Source of the DNA: Welwitschia mirabilis
Lineage: Eukaryota; Gnetophyta; Gnetopsida; Welwitschiales
Length of the DNA stretch: 48,474 bases
NCBI GenBank assembly: GCA_051453625.1
Contig: JBOZIK010000001.1
Location: 248,886,608-248,935,081 of the forward strand
Direction of reading: 5' to 3'
Position 1 is the first letter of the stretch. The number at the start of each line of letters is the position of its first letter. Below the pieces are notes generated by a model that searched no databases, was not told the origin of the DNA, and saw only the letters and a program-made list of their open reading frames with translations. Positions 35,390-44,790 of this stretch are shown here, one piece after another. The translations under genes were made by a program, and so were the position numbers.

Positions 35390-36250
35390 AATAATATGGC
35401 TTGAGTGTGCTGACATGAAATATGAGGTATATTTAAGATCATTAAGTCGAGAGGCTGAGTTTGCACACTAAATCATCAATCCTTCATATAATGGAAAAGG
35501 ATCAATAATATCAAGAGGTTATGCTAACTTTAAAAATGTCATTTCCCATTTAAATCTAAATAGAACATATTCACCAAGTTGGAAAACACAATAAAAAATA
35601 TTTCTCATATCTATCTTGGGTACCTTATAGTTCTTTTTGATATTTTAAACTATTTTTGCATCTTCTATATTTATTCTTATTGTTATTTTTCTTTTTATAT
35701 TAGATCCATCCAAGTGATTAGGATTGCATATATTTTACTACATAGCTTTAAAAGATGAACATTTAATTGAGGACTAATATCCTTAATTGTAAGTAAATTT
35801 AGCTATATGGAGATACTCTTACCATCTAGTGGATTTACCTACATCAGAAGTTTTTGATATGTCTTTTAGTATATAGTTTGTCCATTTTTTGTCCATCTAT
35901 TTTAATGTAAAAAGTAGTACTAAAGAATACCTCTATTCCTATTTTCTTGAACAACTCCTACCAAAAGTGTAATATAAATTTTGGATCATGGTCAGAGATA
36001 ATATTTTTAAAGTATCATGTATTTTTTAAATTTTCCTTATGAATTTTATTATAATCTTTTGTACTAGTACTATTATCTTAATTATTGTAAAATAATTCAT
36101 CTTTATTAATCTATTAACACATATAGATATTTCATCATATTACTTAACTATCTTAGGTAAACTTATAATAAAGTATCATGTCCAGATATTTAAGGTTTAA
36201 GAACTTTCTATATAATTCTTAATGTCATAAGCTATTTTAATTATTATATG
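35390..36250 (-). pseudogene. Chromovirus integrase relic of element C
   Basis: The minus strand reads NIISDHDPKFILHFW (about 36000-35955), matching IVSDRDPKFTS-FW with the second catalytic Asp kept. ELFKKIGIEVFFSTTFY follows, matching LGT-L--STAFHPQTDGQ. Then KFTYN with SSIKCSSFKAM matches EFAYNNSYQSSI-M-PFEALYG. FQLGEYVLFRF (about 35590) matches the F-VGD-VFLKV block, and IYLIFHVSTLKPYYS (about 35445-35400) matches IH-VFHVSTLRKYV, which precedes the chromodomain in Del/Tekay-type chromoviruses. The chromodomain itself is too decayed to confirm. Stops are scattered through the relic. Confidence 0.8.
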
Positions 36251-36481
36251 TATTTATTCTAATTTTTCTGGTAGTGCAATTTTTATGGAGAAAACTTTAT
36301 GCAATAATTCTTGGCATTTTTAAATATTATGTCATTGAAAATTTGAGGGATTTAATTTTTATGGCTAATTCATTTTATTTATGAAAAATAGTTTTTTTAT
36401 ATGTTTCTAGAAATTACTGATTATGATAATTATTTTAATTTACATGTGAAGCATTATTAACTATTACATTGTTAATTTATG

Positions 36482-37267
36482 NNNNNNNNNNNNNNNNNNN
36501 NNNNNNNNNNNNNNNNNNNNNNNNNNNNNNNNNNNNNNNNNNNNNNNNNNNNNNNNNNNNNNNNNNNNNNNNNNNNNNNNNNNNNNNNNNNNNNNNNNNN
36601 NNNNNNNNNNNNNNNNNNNNNNNNNNNNNNNNNNNNNNNNNNNNNNNNNNNNNNNNNNNNNNNNNNNNNNNNNNNNNNNNNNNNNNNNNNNNNNNNNNNN
36701 NNNNNNNNNNNNNNNNNNNNNNNNNNNNNNNNNNNNNNNNNNNNNNNNNNNNNNNNNNNNNNNNNNNNNNNNNNNNNNNNNNNNNNNNNNNNNNNNNNNN
36801 NNNNNNNNNNNNNNNNNNNNNNNNNNNNNNNNNNNNNNNNNNNNNNNNNNNNNNNNNNNNNNNNNNNNNNNNNNNNNNNNNNNNNNNNNNNNNNNNNNNN
36901 NNNNNNNNNNNNNNNNNNNNNNNNNNNNNNNNNNNNNNNNNNNNNNNNNNNNNNNNNNNNNNNNNNNNNNNNNNNNNNNNNNNNNNNNNNNNNNNNNNNN
37001 NNNNNNNNNNNNNNNNNNNNNNNNNNNNNNNNNNNNNNNNNNNNNNNNNNNNNNNNNNNNNNNNNNNNNNNNNNNNNNNNNNNNNNNNNNNNNNNNNNNN
37101 NNNNNNNNNNNNNNNNNNNNNNNNNNNNNNNNNNNNNNNNNNNNNNNNNNNNNNNNNNNNNNNNNNNNNNNNNNNNNNNNNNNNNNNNNNNNNNNNNNNN
37201 NNNNNNNNNNNNNNNNNNNNNNNNNNNNNNNNNNNNNNNNNNNNNNNNNNNNNNNNNNNNNNNNNNN
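36482..37267. other. Assembly gap (786 N)
   Basis: It separates element C from the visible part of the B 5' LTR. Aligning the two B LTRs shows that about 80 bp of the 5' LTR start is hidden here, so about 700 N cover the rest of element C and the B insertion point. Reading frames drawn through the N run are meaningless. Confidence 0.97.
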
Positions 37268-37420
37268 TGAGTATTTTGGAGAAATGATAGAAGATCTTGG
37301 AAATGTGCAATTCTTACCCAGATTTAATGTATTAAAGGCACATTATAATTCATAGAGCCTTATAAAAGGATTATTAATAAAGATGCTAAGTTTCTCCTCA
37401 AGAAAATAATCAAAGAATAC

Positions 37421-37575
37421 CATCGTCCCCTCTGTTGTCCTCATGACAGATAAGACGATGATATATTTGCATGCTGATATGGACTACTAAGTCATCTATT
37501 AAAAACAATTGCTGAGTAATCTTTTGTAATAAGCAGTCATCCCTCATGTTGTCTAAACAATAGTCAGAATAATAC
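37421..37575. repeat. Dyad module pair in the B 5' LTR
   Basis: Module one, 37421-37463, has perfect outer arms CATCGTC and GACGATG around the inner arms TCTGT and ACAGA. Module two, 37534-37575, has CAGTCATCCCTC and GTTGTCTAAACAATAG. The spacing is 113 bp. Module one keeps two CpGs. Confidence 0.82.
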
Positions 37576-37684
37576 TAACATATAACTAACTCTAAGAGTA
37601 ACCCTTGACTATTTCATCCATTTCTGAAATGTAAATGAGCACATCTTATTATGCCTTCTATTTGTCTTTTTATACTATATTTAC

Positions 37685-37693
37685 CTATAAATA
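37685..37693 (+). promoter_or_regulatory. TATA box of the B 5' LTR
   Basis: CTATAAATA lies about 45 bp upstream of the conserved TTAGAAATTCTTGAG block, a reasonable place for the LTR transcription start (R region). The same spot in the 3' LTR reads TTATAAATGC. Confidence 0.6.
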
Positions 37694-38249
37694 AGTTTCC
37701 CTTCAACTCTTATTCTCATCTTCATTGCATTAGAAATTCTTGAGTGTTATAGAAAGATGTTACTTTGATAAAGGGCTATGTATCCTCCATTGAAACTTGA
37801 CTGTTTTGTAACCCAGATGTTGTTACTCTTCTTAATATAAAAATCTTGTTTTATTTTCAGATTTACATGTTAGTTTCTTTGATGACCATTATAGTCTATA
37901 TTTCTCTTGATCTGATGACAATTTCTTGGATGATATAGATTATTAAGGGCAATCTTTGTTAAGAATGGAAGAAAATAGTCTTAGTTCCATTTTGCATTTC
38001 ATTTGGATTAGTTATACTTTGCATTTACATTTACATTTCTTTATTTCCTACATTGTTATTTATTTTTAGTTCTGATATTTCATTGGCAAAGGACTCTGAG
38101 TCTCATCTCATTGTCTTCAATGTGAATATAACATTTTAAATCTACTCCCACTTATACTAGTGTGTTGTATTATGTGAAATATCTATTTATTTTATGAATG
38201 TGAGAATCCTTTTGAACTTAAAGCACTTTCACAAATACACATCACAACA

Positions 38250-38402
38250 AATTGACACCATTGNNNNNNNNNNNNNNNNNNNNNNNNNNNNNNNNNNNNN
38301 NNNNNNNNNNNNNNNNNNNNNNNNNNNNNNNNNNNNNNNNNNNNNNNNNNNNNNNNNNNNNNNATACACATCACAACAAATTGACACCATTGCCAGCGAA
38401 GG
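38250..38402 (+). promoter_or_regulatory. Primer binding site of element B, split by a 100-N gap
   Basis: Right of the gap, 38379-38402 reads AATTGACACCATTGCCAGCG then AAGG, the tRNA-Asp-type site TTGGCGCCGTTGCCGGGG with G-to-A changes at its CpGs. Left of the gap, 38250-38263 holds its first 14 bases. The 29 bases 38235-38263 are identical to 38364-38392, so the site and LTR end appear twice only because the contigs were not merged. Confidence 0.82.
38264..38363. other. Assembly gap (100 N) between duplicated contig ends
   Basis: A placeholder gap flanked by an identical 29-bp sequence on both sides. Probably no sequence is missing. Confidence 0.95.
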
Positions 38403-39042
38403 CTATTGAGGAGTATAAGGTTTATTGCTTATTGGATCTCTATTTGGTTATTTATCTATAGTGACATTACATTTTATTAGGAACTATAGGTTTTCTATGT
38501 GCATTTTTTTCATTTTGATTTTTCATATTTAGTTTTCTATAGAAAAATAGTTGTCATCCCATCTGTCATCCCCATAATAGTTAGGATGACAGTCTATGAT
38601 TTTAGATTTAGTTTTATTTTTATATTTTAATAAAATTAGTCTTTGTCATCTCTTGTGATGTCTAGATGACTAGGTGGATGACATTCTTATTTTCTAAGTT
38701 TTCCACATTCTGCTTTGATTTCTATTTTATTTTTGTTTTTCTGATTTCTATGTGTGTCATTCATTTTTTTGTCCTTATGACAAATAGGATCATGGTATCT
38801 TATTTTTTATCTTATTTTCTATTGTTTACTATTTACAGGATGTTATTATATGATCAATCTTGAGAACAAATATTACAGAGAAAGATCGTTAATAGAGAAG
38901 GACATTAAAGAAGAACTTGTGGACATAGAAAATAAATCAAAAAAGCATTCTCTAGGTGCACTCAATCCTTCTTCTAAATTTATTTTTTTCTAAATTCTAT
39001 TTTTCTAATGAAAATCCTATATAAGGAGAGAACCAATTTACA
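38403..39042 (+). other. Leader of element B
   Basis: Noncoding sequence between primer site and gag with two dyad modules (38551-38682). A TATA-like TATATAAGG occurs at 39018-39026, just before the gag ATG. The open run at 38666-38863 is F/L-rich and not conserved in D, so it is not treated as a gene. Confidence 0.65.
38551..38682. repeat. Dyad module pair in the B leader
   Basis: Module one, 38551-38592, has perfect 8-bp outer arms TGTCATCC and GGATGACA. Module two, 38643-38682, has TGTCATC and GATGACA outside and GATGTCTAGATGAC inside. The spacing is 92 bp. Confidence 0.85.
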
Positions 39043-40450
39043 ATGTCAAGTGCCTCATATAAGAAAAAACCACTCATAGGATCTTCTTCACCTAATGCAA
39101 ACCTCATCCTTATAGAATTATTAGTCAACAAGAAATAAGAGATTTCAACCCCTTTTAATCTTTTATCAGGAGATGATGTTAAGCTTCAAAATTTAAATGC
39201 CTATTTAACTTTTAGTGGAGAATATGATGAGAATTTCCTTTAACACATAATAGATATATAATAATTAATTCTCATCTCAGAAATAAAAAGAAAAAAATCA
39301 TTGATAGAACATATATGGTAATATTTCCCATGACATTAAAGGGTAGATTGAAAAATTGGCTAAAAACCATATTCCACAAAATCTTAAAAATATGGAATCA
39401 AGTCTAAAAAATGTTTGTGAAAGGATTTATGAGTAAGGAAGCTATGAGGAAAAGAAAAAAAGAGGTAAAACACTTTTAACAAAAACCTAATGAAGATTAT
39501 ACCTCTACATATAAACATTTCTTCATAGCAACTCATTCTAATCTAGTAGATAGTCTTTCATGAGAAGAACTAATGACCTACTTTTATAATGAATTAACTA
39601 CCCACATGAAACAACTTGTAGATTTCTCTTATAGTGGAAATTTTATGAATCTTACCCTAGTAATGCCTAAAAAAAATTATAAGAACTTGTGAAGGTCAGT
39701 CAAACTTACTCAACAACAAAATAAAACCACACCGAAGGATAGATTATCAAATATTTAAATGAAGTAAAACCAAAAGAGGTAGAATCCAACCTTATAAACA
39801 TCACAAAAACTTTATAACAATCTTGATGAAGTATGTTAAAATGATATTAGATGTTAAATCTGCAATCAAAAGAAATGTTGTGCCAACTTGTGACTTATGT
39901 GAGGATAATTATCATATTACCAAAAACTATCCTCTTTTGTTAACATACAAAAAAAGAATATGTGAAGAAGTTTGTGCTTTTAACGAACCTTCTCAAAACT
40001 TTTAAAATCAAAATCAGGCACAATCAAGATTGAACACTCATTTTTAAAACAATTCTCAACCTTTTAAAAACTGATTTGAAAACATAAACTACTCATGAAG
40101 TTCATTTGACTACCAACATCTAAATCATCTAATCATAAACATTGCAAACAGAATTATAAGATCACATGAAGAAATAAATGCCAAAATTGGAAACTTAATA
40201 AGCATCCTTTAACAAACAATGCTACAAACCAAAGACCTCAAGGAACACTAGCTACACAACCTTTACAAAACTCAAATGAACTAAGAAAATATTATAAGGT
40301 TATGACAATAAGTGGACAAGAAAAAAACCCTCCTCAATGTGAACATTCCACCTTCCAAAATGATTTTAGAAATTATGAAGAAGAAGAGAAGAGGACACTG
40401 AAATATTAGAAGATTATAACTTCCCTTCTCTTTGTAAAAAGAAAAAATAA
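39043..40450 (+). pseudogene. gag: gag relic of element B
   Basis: The probable start is ATG 39043 (MSSASYKKK), the same start region as element D Gag. The capsid core at about 39325 reads YMVIFPMTLKGRLKNWLKTI, followed by KPNEDYTSTYKHFF and YNELTTHMKQLVDFSYSGNF (about 39490-39650), matching the Athila/Tat Gag core in a single frame with few stops. The zinc knuckle at 39889-39930 reads CDLCEDNYHITKNY: C-X2-C-X4-H is kept, but the last Cys is Tyr (TGT to TAT). The linker region at about 40230 reads NQRPQGTLATQPLQN. Further frameshifts occur after 40000. Gag would form the particle and bind RNA. Confidence 0.87.
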
Positions 40451-40709
40451 AATCCTTCTCAACAAACCACCCCTTGGCTTAATAGGTTTAACTACAATTC
40501 AATGTTCAATGAACATATAAAAGCCTTGATGAAAAATGTGAACATAAACTTACCCTTTTGGAAACTTTTGTAATAAAATCCAAGGTAATAAAAACTTTAA
40601 AAGGATTACTAAGAAGAAAACAAAAAAAAGTCATTTCTAGCAAAGCCTTTCTAGCACAACCCCTTATGAATTTAGTATTACAAAATAACTCAAATTTAAA
40701 GATCTAGAA

Positions 40710-41404
40710 GTAGCTATGATGAATGTTACTTTAGAGAGAAAAAAATATTAGAAAATCCTTGATAGACATTGGGAATAGTTTTAACATTATGCTACTTCAC
40801 ATTTGTAAGAGACTTAGTTTAGAGGATAGAATAGAACCTACTCCAGTTATCTTAGAATTAGCAGACACTTCAGTTAAAAACTCATTAAGCATCATCAATA
40901 ATTTGGCAATACAAATTAAATAGGCTTATTACCCAATAGATGTACTTATCATAGAAGTTGAGCATAACAGAGGATAATTTTTACTTCCAAGAAGAGCCTT
41001 TTATGAAATAGCCTACTACATCATTGATACAGGATCTGGAATAATGAAATGTTATTTTGGAAATAGGACATTTACAATTATAGGATTTGATGTAGCTAAG
41101 AAAGAATTAGATGGTGATGAAATGAACATTAAATATAACATTAAACCACCATTATTCCTACTATATCATCCACTTGAAGAAAGAGAGATGGAATCACATG
41201 AGCCTACACTTTATGATGACTAATTTGAGATTGAAAAAACCATTGATACATCCAACTTTGAGAGTGATAAAAAACCTTTAGTGTGTAAGGATCTCCAACA
41301 TTTTTATTCAAACCTTAAGGGAGATTATCCATTACATCATAATTTGAATTTGGAAGAGAAAAATGCTTTTAACGAACTTAAATATATTTTTCTTTCTGAT
41401 GTTT
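40710..41404 (+). pseudogene. Protease and RT-linker relic of element B
   Basis: LIDIGNSFNIM (about 40759) is the active-site block with the catalytic Asp (family form LLDLGASVN). PTPVILELADTSVKNSLSII (about 40839) matches PT-V-LQLADRSVK-P-GII. AYYPIDVLIIEV and TGSGIMKCYFGNRTFT follow to about 41075. The linker then reads PLFLLYHPLEERE and ends with KNAFNELKYIFLSD at about 41402, where the RT domain would begin. From about 41020 to 41220 the frame is fully open. The path breaks at 41405, marking the deletion of the rest of pol. Confidence 0.85.
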
Positions 41405-41914
41405 AAAATAAAAATCTTGCATTTAATAAAAATATTTTACTAGAGTTACCATTTCTCTCCCATTTGACTTCCAAAATTTATGCTTTAATGTGGTATCATA
41501 GAGTGCTCTCCATTATTCCTCTCTTCGTCCAATTGATTTTACTTGAAAATAATTATACACTTTTTATGCTTTATTAATTGGTAAATCTTTGGTTTGGACC
41601 TTATTTCTTTAAAAATCTTGAGACCAAAAGAGATTCTTAATTTTTCCTTTTTTCTTTTCAATAAAAGTGTGTTTTAAATTAAGGAATTGAATAAAATTTT
41701 TTTGCCTTGTTTTTTCCTTTTCAGCTTTCTATTTTAATAGTCTCTAATTTCATTATCTGTTTTTAGTTTTTGCTTCTATTTTCAATCTATACTTCTATTT
41801 TCTATTAAAAATAATCTGTTGTCTTCTCTGTCATCCTCTCTATTGTCTAGAATATGAGTAAGACAATAGTAAATAAAATCATGATTTTTGTGTTCTATTA
41901 TTTTAAGAAAATAC
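41405..41914 (+). other. Junction segment replacing RT-RNase H-integrase in B
   Basis: About 500 bp between the last recognisable linker codons and the integrase end. I see no RT, RNase H or integrase motif in any frame. One dyad module lies at 41818-41869. It could be filler, a decayed segment or sequence from a related nonautonomous variant. Confidence 0.6.
41818..41869. repeat. Dyad module at the B deletion junction
   Basis: TGTTGTCTTCTCTGTCATCC with CTATTGTCTAGAATATG and AGACAATAG. It sits close to the point where integrase sequence resumes. Confidence 0.68.
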
Positions 41915-41990
41915 ATTTTTATGGCTCTGTTGAGATTCCTAACCTAACTGCTTAAGATTTACAGGAAGTTAATGGATAAAATTGGAATTT
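41915..41990 (+). pseudogene. Integrase C-terminal end in element B
   Basis: GGCTCTGTTGAGATTCCTAA then CAGGAAGTTAATGG aligns with GGCCTAGTTAAGATTTCTAA and CAGAAAGTTAATGA at the integrase end of A (28640-28695). In the protein it reads GSVEIPNLTA. Only these last codons of integrase remain, which fixes the right edge of the deletion. Confidence 0.78.
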
Positions 41991-43480
41991 CATGAGCAAA
42001 TCATTTGAATTTTCTCTTAGTTTTTTCTTTTAAAGATTATTATAGTATCTCTCGATTATTTTTTAAACTTGATTTATATATTTATCTCCATGACTAGTCT
42101 TTTTACTTAGCCATTTCAATCGTAAGATTGGATTCACCCAATCTTAGGACATTCCCACATTCATGAACTATAGTATGAAGGAAGATGCTTATTTTTCTCA
42201 ATGATTAAAAGGTCATAGATTATTTAAGATTGTTCTTTTTTGTCTTTATATTATGACTTTCACATTTATCTTTTAGAATGTTTGATCATGTGGAATGTTT
42301 TATTTAAAAAAAAAAGAGAAATAAAATAAGGCTATTATGTTTTATTTGTTATACTTCAAAAAAAATGATCACCATGATGTCCTACTATAAGTACATCAAG
42401 GCAAATATTTTCAAAATAAGCCTTTGACAGTGTAGTATGGTAGCTATGGAAACTCCACTGGGAGGTCAGTTGGCCATGCTTCGTAGGTCCTTACTTCTTT
42501 GATGCTGGTTGCGCTCCCCTTATCATGGATAATAAAGTTGTACTATAAACTTTGAGACTATGGAATTAGTGTTGTTCTTGGTATTATTAGAGACATTGCT
42601 TGTTTCCTAGACTTTTAGTCTTTTTACATGATCATTTCATTTTTTGAGATTTGGGTGTTTGTTTTGAGATGATGGCAAGTGAGTTCATTTTTGAGCAATT
42701 CTTTGGTTTGATCATTTATTTTATTTTTTAGCATCATCATAGCCAATGTCTTATCAAATGGAATTTTTCATACATTAAATTATGGATTTTCACATTAACT
42801 GATGTTATGATTTCTTTCGTAGGAATTTAGCAGGTTAAAATATCAGATAGCTGAGCTATCGTTTACTTTTATTATCTTATTCTCATTATTTTTATTTTCT
42901 TTTATGGTTTAGTTAGTTATTTCAAAGTCATTATTATATTTTCTTAAATGGTTTTTTGATTTGGTTTTCTATAAAAGTAGATTTCTTGCCTAGTTGAGTT
43001 TTCTTAATAAATTTTATTTTATTTTGAGTTGTATGAATTACTCTTAATTATTTTTTTGATGAAACATTTTTATTTTTTGTTCTCTTTTTTTACTTTATAG
43101 AATATTTTATAGATCTATATTTTTCAAATTTGACATTAATTAGCTTTGCACTTCATTTAGAAAGTTATCCTTTTTTATCTTTCTTCTCACTCCCGTCTAC
43201 TTTCTTTTCTTTATTTGTCCGATATGGGATGTATTGCTTTTTCTTTGGGGAAAAGTAGAGATCCATTTTTATAGATCATTTTTAAAAAGTTTTAACTTAA
43301 TTTAGGTCTTTTATGAGATAAAATTTTCAAAATTTTCATACACATTATTCATTACTTGTTGTTTATCCATGTGATGTGTTTTATAAGCCTGTTTTATAAT
43401 TTTAGATTTATTCTTTGAAAAATAAATTAGGTCACAATTATGATTTTTCTCTTGATTTTTGTCAGGGACTAACAAAGGCT
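41991..43480 (+). other. 3' region of element B
   Basis: The part 42300-42880 aligns with 29016-29600 of element A. The A-rich run at 42305-42320 and the block TGGTAGCTATGGAAACTCCA are landmarks. The extra ORF and about 2.4 kb of the A 3' region have no counterpart, so B is also shortened here. T-rich and without domains from 42890 to 43440. Confidence 0.65.
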
Positions 43481-43489
43481 AAGTGAGAG
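43481..43489 (+). promoter_or_regulatory. Polypurine tract of element B
   Basis: AAGTGAGAG lies three bases before the LTR start TGTTAACC, in the same place as in A0 and A. Confidence 0.75.
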
Positions 43490-43725
43490 CTATGTTAACC
43501 TGCCATTTTATGATTATTTGATGGGGTTTTATGAGTTTTTTTGCAAGACTTTTATATAGGTTTATGTGCAATTTTGAGGATTTTGGAGATTCAATAGAAG
43601 ATCTTCAAAATGTGCAATTCTTACCTAGATTTTATGTATTAAAGGCACATTCGTATACACAGATCCTTAGAAAAGGATTACTAATAAAGATGCTAAATTT
43701 CTCCTTAAGAAAATGATCAAAGAAG

Positions 43726-43881
43726 ACTGTCGTCCCCTTCATCATCCCTATGACATGAAGGATGATGACACGTTTGCATGTTGATGTGGACTACTAAGTC
43801 ATCTACTAAAAATACTTACTGAGTTATATTTTCTAATAAGTGGTCATCCCTCTATTGATCGGATAACAATTAGGATGACAC
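43726..43881. repeat. Dyad module pair in the B 3' LTR
   Basis: Module one, 43726-43772, has TGTCGTC and GATGACA outside and perfect CCTTCAT and ATGAAGG inside. Module two, 43841-43881, has perfect GTCATCC and GGATGAC arms. The spacing is 115 bp. Confidence 0.83.
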
Positions 43882-43990
43882 TAATATGTAATCAACTCTG
43901 ATAGTAATCCTTGATCATTTTGTCTGTTTCCAAAATGTAAATGAGTGCATCTTATTGCAACTTATATTTGTCTTTTTTTGCTATATTTTC

Positions 43991-44000
43991 TTATAAATGC
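43991..44000 (+). promoter_or_regulatory. TATA-like box of the B 3' LTR
   Basis: TTATAAATGC occupies the same position as the TATA box of the 5' LTR, upstream of the CTAGAAATTCTTGTG block. In a 3' LTR it could read out into the flank. Confidence 0.5.
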
Positions 44001-44631
44001 GTTCTCATTTGACTCTTCTTCTCATCTTCATTGCACTAGAAATTCTTGTGATTGGAGATTAAAGGGTAAGATATCCATCTTGAGTATTGTAAAAAGAAAT
44101 TCCTTTAGTGGTGGGCTATGTATCCTCTATTAAAGCTCAGCTATTTTGAAACACAAATGTTGTTACTCTTCTTAATACAAAAACCTTATTTTTGTTTTAA
44201 TGTTTACATGTTAGTTTCTTTGATAACCTTTATAATCTATGTTGCCCTTGATCTGGTGACAATTTCTTGGATGATATAAATTATCAAAGGTGGCCTCTAT
44301 TAAGGTTGAAAGCAAGTAGTATTAGTTCCATTTTCATTTCATTTACATTAGTTACACTTTACATTTGCAATTGCATTCTTTTATTTCCTACATTGTTATT
44401 TATTTCTAGTTTTGATATTTTATTTAAAAAGAAATTTAAATCTCATCTCATAGTCTTGAATGTGAATACAACATTTCAAGTCTACTCCCACTCATACTAG
44501 TGTGTTGTATTGTGTGAGATATTTATTTATTTTATGAAAGATAGAATCCTTTTGAACTTAAAGAACTTGCACAAATGCACACCACAATATCAATATTGAA
44601 ATGCCTAGTGACCTAGTAAGCATTACAAAAT

Positions 44632-44790
44632 TTCCATCACTTTCATCACTTCCACACCTCCCACCACTTCCACACATCACTTTCACCACTTTTACACCAT
44701 CCACCACTTTTACCACATTACTTCCATCACTTCCACTACCTTTACCACTTCCACTGTATTACTTCCTCCACCTCTACCACATTTTATGGT
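44632..44790. repeat. CCACTT-rich minisatellite next to the B 3' LTR
   Basis: Irregular iterations of TTCCACTT, CACCACTT and TTCCATCACTT over about 160 bp, starting some 40 bp past the LTR end. The plus-strand open run 44601-44822 here is a P/L/T-rich translation of the repeat, not a gene. Confidence 0.85.

Larger units (their letters stand above)
34200..36481 (-). mobile_element. Element C: chromovirus-like Ty3/gypsy fragment
   Basis: On the minus strand the integrase relic runs from the edge of the 786-N gap down to about 35390. It is followed by a degenerate C-terminal tail, a polypurine tract at 35051-35042 and a probable LTR that contains repeat copy (ii). RT and RNase H would lie in or beyond the gap but are not visible. 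The wording differs from elements A, B and D, and the orientation is opposite. It lies directly between the A 3' LTR and the B 5' LTR. Confidence 0.7.
37268..38249 (+). repeat. 5' LTR of element B (start hidden in gap)
   Basis: It aligns base by base with 43570-44589, for example AATGTGCAATTCTTACCCAG followed by GTATTAAAGGCACATT. It ends at ATCACAACA, followed by the primer site. It contains a canonical TATA box and two dyad modules. Confidence 0.92.
37190..44589 (+). mobile_element. Element B: Athila/Tat-like retrotransposon lacking RT-RNase H-integrase
   Basis: The order on the plus strand is 5' LTR (visible from 37268), primer site, leader, gag, protease, a short stretch of the protease-RT linker, an unrelated or decayed stretch, the last codons of integrase (41915), the 3' region, polypurine tract and 3' LTR (43493-44589). 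RT, RNase H and almost all of integrase are missing. The two LTRs are visibly more alike than the A pair, so B is probably a later insertion. The start coordinate is an estimate inside the N gap. Confidence 0.88.
43493..44589 (+). repeat. 3' LTR of element B
   Basis: It starts TGTTAACCTGCC and ends near CACCACAATA, about 1.1 kb, pairing with the 5' LTR at 37268-38249. It contains dyad modules at 43726-43772 and 43841-43881 and a TATA-like TTATAAATGC at 43991-44000. The open runs at 43531-43716, 43945-44133 and 44267-44500 are all LTR sequence. The target site duplication cannot be checked because the 5' junction is in a gap. Confidence 0.92.

Noticed and set aside
36469-37310. Three reading frames of 263-277 codons on both strands
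   Set aside because: They run through the 786-N gap; almost every residue is undetermined.
38192-38461. Overlapping short frames on both strands around 38.2-38.4 kb
   Set aside because: They cross the 100-N gap and the duplicated 29-bp contig end; the sequence is LTR end and primer site.
1001-43881. Dyad modules as a CRISPR array
   Set aside because: They are scattered over 43 kb, imperfect, tied to LTR positions and without regular spacers; the host is a plant.
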